NCBI GenBank assembly: GCA_029964075.1
Contig: CM057130.1
Span: 372,001-436,000, forward strand
Origin: Patiria pectinifera
Taxonomy: Eukaryota > Echinodermata > Asteroidea > Valvatida > Asterinidae
Direction of reading: 5' to 3'
Length of the DNA: 64,000 bases
The notes under the pieces were generated by a model that searched no databases, had not been told where the DNA came from, and was given only the letters and a program-made list of their open reading frames with translations. Within the stretch, counting starts at the first letter, position 1, and each line of letters begins with the position of its first letter. Below are positions 44,201 to 53,675 of the stretch, piece after piece. The position numbers were made by a program, and so were the translations under genes.

Positions 44201-47200
44201 AATTTTCACCAATTTTTTCGGGTGCTTCAAGGGTCTTGATTTTGTGGGGGTGCCTTGTAGACCATATTTGCGCCCATCCTGGCCGCCATCTCGAATTCGA
44301 AGCATGAAAGCAAAAAAAAGGATACCCGAAATAAAACCTGTGAGAGTCAAAAACATAATTAATTAACAATTTTATTGATGCTTTTATCACACTTTTTGGC
44401 TTATGTAGGTTTTCCCGGCCAACTTCACCAATTTTTCATTCAATTTAACGCCTGGCTTGTTCAGTTTAGATTGAAATTGAAAAATCACGCAGATCGTCAT
44501 TCGACAATCAAAAAGAATCATTCGATTTCACTATCCGAGCAATCTATCGCCTTTTAGCTTCACTCGTCCCTGTAAAAGGTGCATTAAAAGTATCGTGTTG
44601 TTCATTCAAATTCGTCTGAACCAGTAGTAAGCGGTTGATCGGGCATTCCTTTTCATTAATGAGCAATCATTATTTCACATTTTTGTCAAGATGTTTTAAG
44701 ACTTCCTGCATGTAAAATTCTGAATTATCTCGGCCCCGGCGTAAATCATATCTGATGTCTTCAATCCGTAAATGTGCACCTCTATTTCTTAATTAAAGGG
44801 TCCGTGAATGATTTTTTTCTCATGAATACATTTTGTGCAACTTTCTACTACTCTAAAATGTATGAAAGATATTTTGACATCCTTTTTTTGGTTAGTCTTA
44901 TTGCACGTCTTTAACATTTAAAAGTTCCATGCTTTTCTGTTGCTGTGATGTGATTTCAGGAAGACACTGTTCAGTTTAGGGGGTTTCTTTCAAATTATTC
45001 ACCCAAAATTTGCTAAGAAAACACTTTTGAGAAAGGATTGCTCATTGGCTTACTGCCAAGTATACTGACACAACAAAGAATCACCAAAGAAAAGAAATCG
45101 TAGCAACTTGTTTTGTGCTGAAATAGCCCAGTAACATTTATCTGCATAGAATGACATCAAAATCTTGTTGATGCGTGAATATGGAACTTTGCATCATCAT
45201 AAAAACGGAGAAAGCACCAAAAACACCCTTCAAAATGGAAAAAAAACAACATTGATAATAAGGTTAAAATGTGACACAAAGATGTGTTTTCCAGGTTTGC
45301 ATTGAACAACTACTTTGCATGGGCCCTTTAATTAAGTGTTCGGTCAGACATACGCAAGAAAATATTTAAGAAATTACCCAAGAGAAGGGTTCCCCATCGT
45401 ACAACCATTGCCATATTGTAAATTTTACAGTCGCTAAGATGTTTTGGGGAAACTCAACCTCGGAGGAAAATGGGAAAATATATCACTTAAAAAAATCTTA
45501 TTAATTTGAATGACCTCATAATGAAAGTGATTGCCCATAAACGAATAAGAAACGAAAAACATGGTAATACGTTATAAGCGCACCGACGTTTGCTAATTTG
45601 AATTCGTCAACCGTCAAAAGGTTGACATTCAGTCAAAAATCTTGGCTGCTAATGCCCCCCAAATTAAAGAGAAATTTGATCATAATGTGCAAAACTCACG
45701 CGAAATTGAATGGCTGATAATGAAACTAGGGAAAACCTATATATGATTTTTCCAATTTTTTTTCCCCATTTTGGCGACCATATTGGCCGCTATCATGCAT
45801 TTGATAAAGCATGATATCGAAAACACGATACCAGAAATGAATTTGGGAGGGTACAAAACATATAACTAACAATTTCACTTGTGATTTTATCATGTTATTA
45901 GGCTGCCTTTTTTCATTTTTACCAATATGGCGGCCTTATTAGCTACCAAATTGGCCGCCATCTTTAATTTGAAGCATTATAGGAAAAGAAAATTCCAGAA
46001 ATGAGTTTTTGAGAGTCTAAAACATAATTATAACTAACCATTTTATTTATGCTTTTATCACATTATTTGGCTGATATATGTCTTTTTTCCCCCAGTTTTT
46101 ACCAACTTTGGCGGCCATATTGGCCGCCATCTTGGATATCTCCTTCTCATCGGATTTGTTTTACTGTTAACATCCAAAATGTGTTTTAGGACGCTAAAAG
46201 GCACCCCCAAAATTGGTGAAAGTTAGTTCTTGGGGGTGCACGGAGGTCCCCCATACATCTATATCTCATGGATCCGGGAACGTGCCGTGCCAATTCGTGC
46301 GAACGAATTAGGAATTCGTGCGAACGAATTAGGAATTCGTGCGAACGAATTAGGAATTCGTGCGAACGAATTAGGAATTCGTGCGAACGAATTAGTAATT
46401 CGTGCGAACTAATTAGCAAATGCCAAAAAAAATTCCACCCTGTCCCTTCCCGGGCTTCATACTGTGTCTTTGTGTTGAAAGTAGACAGTATTGTTATTAA
46501 CTTGAAAACATAATGTCATGGAGTATGGTTATGGCACAAATCAAAAGGTCTGGTTCTGAATTTCTTGTCGGTTGGAATTCCTTGTAATTATAATATGTTT
46601 ACCAGCCTGTAATCACGGCGATGTTATGCCTCAGCTTATCAGTCATGCATATACGGCAGCTAATTTAAAGTGAAAGGGATAAAGGATATTTTGAAGGGTT
46701 TCATAACAAACGAGGTAAACGACGTCGGCTAAAAAGTACACATTTTGTGATAAAGGAAGTTGTGAGCGTTCACAACAATCTAGGAAAAGGATGGTGCGGT
46801 GAGGCCTCAATAAGTGGAGCGTGTTCAGGTTTTGTGTCGGGGTCGGTGCACTCTTTAAGTTTGGTGAAATCATACCGAATCAGACAACACCCCCCCCCCC
46901 CTGCCTATGGGCCTGCACTTTTGTGGGAGAATTAGAATCACTGATGGTCAATAAACAGCCAAAACATGCCGGCAGATGTTGAGTGTTTTTTTGCTGATCA
47001 CTTCGAGTATGGTTCTCCTTGGTTTACGGACAAACATGCACGACGTGCAGGGGCGTAGCACGGTCATTTTTATTGGGGGGGGGTTAAAAAAAATTAAAAA
47101 GGGCACTTGTACATCCGTTGTGAAATGTAAACAGGTTTTTTTTTCTCCGGACACTTGGCCTCCGTAAATACACAAGGCCTTGTGTATGAGACAAGTGCAA

Positions 47201-49821
47201 ACTAACTACCGGCCTATTTCTATACTGCCGATTATCTCTAAGATTCTAGAAAGATGGATACATTCAGCAGTGTATTCTTACCTTGATGATAGTAATCTGA
47301 TTGTTGTCAGTCAGGGTTTAGGCCCTCACACTCAACTGAAACCACATGGAGCGTGGGTAATGACAGGCACTGTGTTTAGAGATATAAGTAAAGCATTTGC
47401 GGGCCCCGAACACCACGCCGCAATTTTTGGACCCACTGTTTGGGTTGCCAAATATTTTTTTTGGCCCCCAAAAAATTGTGTTCTGGATCCCCCCTTGGTC
47501 CCGACTGAATCTCCGAGACCGCAATACTTTTTTCCCCGATGAAAGTGACCGCATCAATGAGACGATCAATTGAGACGAGTCAGCAAAATTATACAAAACC
47601 ATTGGTTCGTCCTCAACCTATACACGTATATCCAATAACGCTGTTGACCGTCAATCCCTTTCACAAAAGTTTGTGAAGGACACGCAGATTCGCCAAGTAT
47701 TGTTGGTACATCATTTGTTATTCCGTGTTGACAAAGGGTCATTTGGTAAACAAACTCGTCCAATGAGAGCTCAAAAAGCATGCCCCTGGTCATCGAATAA
47801 ACAAAAGCCTTCAAAGTTAGAGTTCAAAGAAGTTGGAGCTCGCGCGGACTGGTGACCTCCAACTGGACATATTATTCAAAACTCCCTAAAAAGTAAACAT
47901 TTCTTCGGCGTCTTCTCTCGACTTTTCCAGGGCATGAGCTAAACTGCAGCGCCTCATGTGCACTATGGGGGAAACCTTTAGTTTCACACCAGAAAGAACG
48001 TTAGTAGGCAAGAAATCTGACCTACCTCGAGCTGTGAGGAGTCGGCATAACCGTACTTCTCGTGGATGTGCACCAGCAGTTTCCCCTTCCATTCGTTCAT
48101 ATCCATGATCTTTCGGATGTACTTGGCCCAGTTTGCGCACTCCTCTGGCACACAAAGGCCTCTGGCCTCTTCGAAGATCAACCCAAAAGGTCGGACATCT
48201 TCTGGCATCTCGGCAAGGAACTTGACCAGCTGGAAAGCCCGGACGGGTTGTACAGGCATCACATCGGACATGTCTCGCAGGTTGATCAACACCTTGGCGT
48301 CTCGATGCAGGTTGTCGTACACCCACATGATCCATTTCTTGACAAGCGCGCACAGGTCATCCATGGTGAATTTACTGAAGTCGTAGACGCCGTCGCTCAG
48401 GTCCACCTCCAGGATTGCGTTCCAGAGACCCGTCTCCTGCATCTTTTGCAATCCCACAGGAATCTTCTCGGTGTTCGGTATCCGATTTTTCACACCTTTG
48501 GAGAGAAAAAAAAAGAAAATTACGAACAAACTCTTGACACGATGAGCAAAATATTTACGTGTCAGCATTAATAAAACACGTATTTTAAAATACCGTTTTA
48601 AGACGAATTCGTTGGGGTTCGGGCTACATTTAGGTCTGGCCGGGCTGGGCTGTATTGAGGTACCGGGCCGGGTGGTTTGTATGTAATAAAGTATGGCGAA
48701 GATACAGGAGACTGGGCTCCCTGGATAACGGGTGACTGATATTCAGACTAGGTGCTTTCCATTGAGTCCCAGTATGCCATTCAGAAGCGCAGGCGGCATG
48801 CGGTGTGTAGTCGATTAAATGTATTTTACCCCGTTTTTCCATTTGACGAGGGGAAACCCCACTAACCATGATCGAAGTAATAATTTTAAATGATTTATTT
48901 TAAAGAAAACTCAAAAACACAATTTTGAACGAAATTTCGACGATTCGGACGCCACTATGTTTTGATTCTTCGTCTACTTCACACACTGTCTCTTATTTCC
49001 TCGACAGATTTCTGACAGTGTTTGTTCCGGACCACGTCTCTCCTAATACTTTTTAATGAAAGCCTGATTAAAAAAACGAAATTTTGGTAAGAGGTGTTCT
49101 CGAAATTTGACGTTTATTTTAGACCATCCTTGTATTTTTTTAAAACAATTTTGGAACAAGTATATCTTACATAAAGAGTGGTTTTGCTTACAGTTTTATG
49201 AACATTTTTGTTTTAGATGTCATGCAAAAACCCGAACAAAATGGCACACGTGGAGAATTCGCGATTAACATGCCAACGGGTACTAACCCGTTATCACGCC
49301 TCCTACCAATTAAGGCAAGTCCGCTCGGTGAATTTTGTACCTTAGCTCAGATCAGACGTTTATCCTTTCGTGTAGGATTCGTGATGTACATACAACTTCA
49401 AATTAATTAATGCAAGGGTTATTTAGTGGTGTGGTGGAGTAAGGTCGGTGAGGATTATTTTGATGGGTTTCCTCTGCCTACCTTCGGTTATCTCTGAGAA
49501 AGCGTAGAGTCCTTTACGGTCCTCTCCCTTCTCCACCAACTGCTTGACGAAGACGTCATCTACGCGTGTCATGTGGGAGAAGGAGGCCACGATAACATTT
49601 TTGAAGCCACACCGTTTCACCTCATCATACACCTTCCATTTATCCTCCAGAGTGTGACCGCGCAGCTGGCCCACTGTGCTCTCACGGATCGAGTTATCCA
49701 GGACGAACAGATCTAGATCTCGCAGAGTCTGGTACTTCTGGGTCTCTCTCTCAACGTCTTGAGTATAACCGTCAGCCAGTCTCTTCGCGCTATACCAAGT
49801 GTTCTCAAGAAATTTAAGCAT
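40838..49821 (-). CDS. DRE-TIM (HMGL-like) protein with C-terminal EF-hand, 562 residues
   Basis: Four exons on the minus strand (49482-49821, 48026-48495, 41378-41811, 40838-41282) splice with GT/AG borders and phases 1, 0, 2 to 1689 nt. The start ATG at 49821 has an in-frame TAG ten codons upstream. Residues about 35-400 resemble the HMG-CoA lyase/isopropylmalate-synthase (DRE-TIM) barrel: LDNSIRE (41-47) matches DTTLRDG, HIHEKYG (256-262) matches the HxH metal site, and GADGTWGS...GNAST fits the glycine-rich strand. The third metal-region residue (usually N of HxHND) is E here. Residues 510-521 (DMDADGQVDWSE) are a perfect EF-hand loop in a helical C-terminal domain. The substrate is unknown. 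The pairing suggests a calcium-regulated enzyme or enzyme-derived protein (inference). Confidence 0.8.
41378..41811 (-). CDS. DRE-TIM/EF-hand gene, exon 3
   Basis: 434 nt between ttatgttttctag and gtaatt. It begins SLMCGADGTWGSICIEGAAM and continues GNASTCVTMMNLIRLGNKK, the glycine-rich barrel end with a GNA word seen in HMGL-family enzymes. It then runs into a helical linker with QPVYGERALDFVLG and FFGEKAPKRITSLASNEMIR. Confidence 0.88.
43515..44150. repeat. 21-bp satellite array, left arm (~30 units)
   Basis: Units gaattgctaattcgttcgca plus c, with regular variants (cctaattg, actatttcg, ttcgttccc). In the middle the variants alternate, giving a 42-bp higher-order period. Because 21 is a multiple of three, several frames stay open on both strands (up to 257 codons); these are not genes. 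Confidence 0.95.
44265..46130. repeat. Imperfect internal repeats of the foldback element
   Basis: Copies near 44270-44400, 45770-45930 and 45930-46075 share ggccgccatc, gaaatga, gagtc(t)aaaacata, taactaaca or taattaaca, and gcttttatcacat in the same order. The stretch between the first and second copies is AT-rich and without clear repeats. Confidence 0.7.
46285..46412. repeat. 21-bp satellite array, right arm (~6 units)
   Basis: Units ggaattcgtgcgaacgaatt plus a, the reverse complement of the left-arm array. The right arm is about five times shorter than the left, so arm length has changed by unequal exchange or loss. Confidence 0.92.
47195..47404 (+). pseudogene. LINE reverse-transcriptase fragment
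   Basis: Reads NYRPISILPIISKILERWIH, then SAVYSYLDDSNLIVVSQG and, after an internal deletion, TGTVFRDISKAF. NYRPIS-L...K--E- and the F-DISKAF word are hallmark reverse-transcriptase motifs of non-LTR retrotransposons (CR1/L2/jockey-like group). Both ends are missing. Confidence 0.82.
47636..47850 (+). repeat. Dispersed repeat arm, left
   Basis: About 210 bp that recurs in inverse orientation at 52810-53015, sharing gattcgccaagtattgttgg, gtgttgacaaagggtcattt, ggtaaacaaactcgtccaat and aacaaaagccttcaaagtta. The extension agaagttggag...gcggactggtgacc (to about 47865) recurs inverted near 50100-50145. Confidence 0.8.
48026..48495 (-). CDS. DRE-TIM/EF-hand gene, exon 2
   Basis: 470 nt between ttctctccaaag and gtaggt. 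It encodes VKNRIPNTEKIPVGLQKMQE, the strand ILEVDLSDG, AKVLINLRDMSDV, GLIFEEARGLCVPEECANWA and the metal-site strand LLVHIHEKYGYADSSQLE. The alternation of strands and helices and the closing HxH fit barrel strands 3-7 of the family. Confidence 0.88.
49482..49821 (-). CDS. DRE-TIM/EF-hand gene, exon 1
   Basis: 340 nt from ATG to the donor gaaggtagg. It encodes MLKFLENTWYSAKRLADGYT, then LFVLDNSIRESTVGQLRGHT and the strand KNVIVASFSHMTRVDD. DNSIRE is the DRE-type metal/catalytic motif, followed by the expected helix (LEDKWKVYDEVKRCGF) and strand. No signal or targeting peptide is obvious, which suggests the cytosol (inference). Confidence 0.87.
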
Positions 49822-52809
49822 GTTGGCTTTGGCTGGTTGTACCGTTTGCTAGTTAGAAATCACGACAGGAAGCAGATTTGTTTCGATGTACTTAACAGAG
49901 TTGCCGGCCACTCTTTCGTCGAACCTTTCCCTTCAGCGCAAATTGGCGAACTATGCACTACATGCAGCCTGTGTGAAGTTTAATACTATTACTAATCGTG
50001 AGTATAGCACTGCAGTGCCGGGTCATGCCGAGCGGGGGGTAAGTGGGGCATATTTACCAATCCCCAATATTTTGTAAAGACTGCCCTTTTACTATTGTCC
50101 AGTTTGTGGTCACCAGTCCGCGTGACCTCCAACTTCTTAGAACTCTCTTGTGCGCTTTCACGTTGACTGCCTGGCCGCCCACCGTGCTGGCTTTTCTGCG
50201 TGTCTAGACTGTGCGAGGTCAGCGAGGCCAACGTAGGGGTTTCGTTTACGTGTTCTACTCGGCCGTTCGGCAAAAGCGTTCACCAAACGTTAGTATGGGG
50301 TGACCTTGGTAAAATATTTTGTGTCCATAGTGCGTGGCCACCAAGTGCCCCTATTCTTTCATATGCTTCGCTTGCCGCCCCTGCGCCGAGTGCAACGAAT
50401 ACTCAGAAGGACTACACATTAGTATGCCTAGCGCGGTCTGACCAATCGAAAGTCTACACTGCGTGGCATTTCCCGGCTATGCGTAAAACCGTCACTGGCA
50501 ACGCGTACTGCAGCCTGCTCCACATCCTGGAAACGAGGTTGAGTCTACGGTGCTCGCTATTTGAAGCGCAAGCATGTGACGTCGCGTGATAGAGTGCTGT
50601 TGCTTCCATAATGTGTTTACAGCTCCATGCTTCCACCACCAAGGCTGAGCGTTGTGAGTTCGCTGCCCGCCACGTATAATTCAGTGTCGCGTTATAATTT
50701 CGGGGGCCTGTTTGGGGTCAACGAAGGATCGATGCATTGCTTCAAATATCGCGATCTTAAACGAAGTCACAAAAAAATCGACGAAAAAGTGTCCGCCCCG
50801 GCGGAAGACACCCACATTTTTCCACGGACGTGAAGCCGCGGTCTCGGATCCTTTCAGAAGCAAACATTTCTCGGAGGCCGAGTAAAACTTGCTCTTATAT
50901 ATAGATGGTTGAACCAACTTGAATAAAAGTTTAATCGCAGACGGTCTCGCAAATTGTAAGAAGTTTCAAGTTTACGTTTGTTGAAGAGTCCAATACTGAA
51001 ACTTAATTATGACCTTCCTCCATGATTCAGACCGTTTGTAATTTTATGGTAACACTCAACATTTTCATTTTAAATGACACCTTCACGTTTCATTGCATTA
51101 TGATTTATTGTCAAACTGTTCAACCAGCCTTCGCCTGTGTACTACAGTAACCTTTTCACTACGTTTTCCAAATGCGACTGCCTCACAAAAAGCCAATTTA
51201 ACAGACCAACGGCAACATTTACAGACAGTTGCCATGGTACATAATTATCATGTGCGTAAATCGACAGGGGACAGGGGGACCCCCCCCCCACACACACACA
51301 CACATTTTGAGGGGGCACATTGTTTGGTCCCCCCCCCCCCACACACACACACTTTTTCTTCCCCGAATAAAAATATTGTAGCCTACAATAATGATTCTAT
51401 TGCTCAGAATACATGTAGTTGATTCAATTACTCAAAACTCAAAACTTTCACAGATGATCTTTTGCTCAAAGTCAAATTGGTTTTAGTGATCAGAAATTGC
51501 CTCAGATCACACCACAGAAATTGCTATTCTTTAACTGCATGTCTCCCCAACTATATCCCCCATTTACATTTAACTCCCCACATTTTCATCCCCAACACTA
51601 CGCCCTACCCGATCTATGATCGGGTAAATCAGCTTGTACATAATATGCCAAGTCTTAATAAAGTTCTTTTTTTGCCAAATGTACGTGGGGTGGGTGTGTG
51701 GGATGTTGAGTGAGTGCATGAGACCATGTTTTATTTTGTTTGCTTGTTTTCTATAATGTTTGTTTATTATTTGAATATTTACTTTTGTGGGGGTGGGCGT
51801 GGTTATCTTGAAAGAAAACATCTCTAAGGGTGGGGAGGAAATGTTTCATATGCATTGAAGGTTTTACTTAGCAGACTAATGTCTTCAATGGACAACCTCC
51901 GATCCACCATCCCACCTCACCCCCTTCAACCCCCCCCCCCCACCACCCACCCCCCTCACCATTCCAGTTAGGGTTACGTTTAATTAGGGTTACCCTCCGT
52001 TAGGGTTAAGGTGTCCGTTAGGGCTATAAAATCCGTTAGGGTTGCCCCCGTTGGGGTTAGTACCCTCCGTTAGGGTTAAGGTTGGACTGAGCTCGGGTTA
52101 TATTTCTATAACCAGTTTCATAGTCTGAATATCATGTACAACAATTACCACATGCACTTTAAATGAAGCTATATGCCCTGTACAAGCCTTCTTCTGTTCA
52201 CAGTCCAGAAAACTGTCTCCCGAAGCTTGTTCTTGTCTCTCTGTCGACTGCTACGACGAAAGTAAACACAAGAAACCATGTTTAAATCCCCCGCCCGCAT
52301 GAGTACTTGGTGCCGCCATCTTGAAATATAGGGTGCACTGAACCAATTCAAGCCCCATTGAAAACAGTGTAAAATCAACAAAGTTCAGGGCCAAATAACA
52401 TGCAAGCCGACATCACTGGGGTTTCTCAAACAAAAATTTGATTATTGTCTTGTACTTCATCTTTTCATTTCTTTTCAATTTTGGGTAGATTAGCCGATTA
52501 CATTTTTAAATATTCACACCAAAACAAAATCACTTCCCGAAAAGTGATAGTTCCCAAGCCTGCATGTAGCCGTTTTACAAGTGGCATCCTTCCACTTTCT
52601 CACGCAAATAGGACCCATTTTGCAACCGTAATTTTATCAAGCCTGCCCTCAGATGGAAGCCCAAAAACCAGGGAGTTGATCCTTGGCTACATTTACACAA
52701 TTCCACCGTTTTAAAAGCCAAACGGTCTCCGTTTTCAAAAGAAACTGTGGAGTCACTTTTTTTATGCTAATCAGCTCGCGTAGAAATTCTCACTTGAATT
52801 AGTTCACTG
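49822..52809. other. 5' flank of the DRE-TIM/EF-hand gene, repeat-bearing
   Basis: No supported gene. 49830-50900 is less AT-rich than most of the window and should contain the promoter, though no TATA box was fixed. 50085-50145 is a repeat fragment related to 47815-47870. 51265-51530 is a partial copy of the repeat nested at 54191-55111 (C-runs, CA-runs, then cagaaattgcctcagatcac). 51900-51955 is C-rich and 51965-52092 is a TTAGGG-like array. Confidence 0.5.
51965..52092. repeat. Degenerate TTAGGG-like array
   Basis: Nine or so words of the type ccgttagggtt separated by short irregular spacers. The hexamer core equals the animal telomere repeat but the period is about 15-25 bases, so it is a decayed interstitial array or a minisatellite that contains the hexamer. 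Confidence 0.6.
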
Positions 52810-53015
52810 CACCCCTAACTTTGAAGGCTTTTGTTTATTCGATGACTAGGGGCCATGCATTTTGAGCTCTCATTGGACGAGTTTGTTTACCAAATGACCC
52901 TTTGTCAACACTGAATAACAAGTGACGTACCAACAATACTTGGCGAATCTGCGTATCCTTCACAACATTTTGTGAAAGGGATTGATGGTCGACAGTTTTG
53001 TGAGAGGGATTGACG
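52810..53015 (-). repeat. Dispersed repeat arm, right
   Basis: Reverse-complement match of 47636-47850 with scattered differences. The two arms enclose exons 1 and 2 of the DRE-TIM/EF-hand gene. An extra internal duplication of the gaccgtcaatccctttcaca word is present here. Confidence 0.8.
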
Positions 53016-53675
53016 GTCAAGAGTTGGATGCCATAATAATAAGGAGCCGGATGGGAATTTCCCCGTGTTTTCTCCCAAAAGGGTTTTTCGCGGGTTTTCA
53101 GCCCCTGCTGTAATCAGCGTATATAATTATAGCAATTTTTTTCTTGATGCTACAAGATAGATCCATTTTATTTGTGTTCACTGAATTCACCGTATAGTAA
53201 AGCCTGTTAGTGATGTTGTTTCACATGGTACATGCAGTTATAATAGTTTTACAATACATAGTATTGTTGTGGCGCTCTTATTGAATACAACATGTACCAG
53301 ACGTGGCGCTCTCTCAAAAAAAATTTGTCTAGCCCCCAAAAAGAAATTTCATTAAAAAAAATGCACTAGCAAAATGTAAGAATGTGACGTACATGCGAAC
53401 GGTCTCCCCTAGATAAACAGTCGTGTGGTTGCGAAGGCGAAAGTGTGCCGGTTGTTAAGCAAAGCTAATCCGATTACGTACTTAGACGTTGTAACAGAGC
53501 ATAGAGCGTCCTTGCTCTATGAACAGAGCATGCTGTGAAATTCGTGAACCCAAAAACGTGGCTTTTTGAACGTTGTGTTTTTCCGAAAATATGCTCAGTA
53601 TGATTGAAATGTTAAATTTTAACGGAAGAAGAAATACTAAACTTCATGCCAATGGAGAAAAAAATGACCGTCATC

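Larger units (their letters stand above)
43476..46461. mobile_element. 2986-bp foldback transposon with 21-bp repeat arms
   Basis: Ends tatgaagcccg(a/g)aaggg on both sides in inverse orientation, flanked by CTGT (43472-43475 and 46462-46465). The orthologous-looking site near 63400 (inverted) lacks the element and reads cagt or ctgt once, so the borders rest on an empty site. The arms carry tandem 21-bp units, then the shared blocks gttcccggatcca, gtgcaccccc and tttcaccaatttt. The centre has three imperfect repeats of about 160-190 bp with ttggccgccatc and cttttatcacat words. No transposase frame was seen. Its build matches FB/TU foldback elements. Confidence 0.88.
41812..48025 (-). other. 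Large intron of the DRE-TIM/EF-hand gene
   Basis: 6.2 kb. From low to high coordinates it holds the rest of duplicated segment A, a segment that is inverted next to the pseudogene (43290-46850), the 3-kb foldback element within that segment, a LINE reverse-transcriptase remnant (47195-47404) and one arm of a dispersed repeat (47636-47850). A possible hAT-like left end, caggggcgtagc, lies at about 47048 but has no partner end. Confidence 0.75.

Noticed and set aside
43443-44239. Long open frames of 219-257 codons on both strands with SHELL or FARIANS repeats
   Set aside because: They follow directly from a 21-bp tandem repeat without stop codons in several frames, inside a transposon arm. No start context, domain or splice support.
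48630-48869. Frame with GGGCTGGGCTG-like words upstream of exon 2
   Set aside because: Lies in the intron between exons 1 and 2, has no motif and is bounded by no splice sites in phase.
51965-52092. True telomere or chromosome end
   Set aside because: TTAGGG-like words are few, degenerate and widely spaced, with repeats and genes on both sides.
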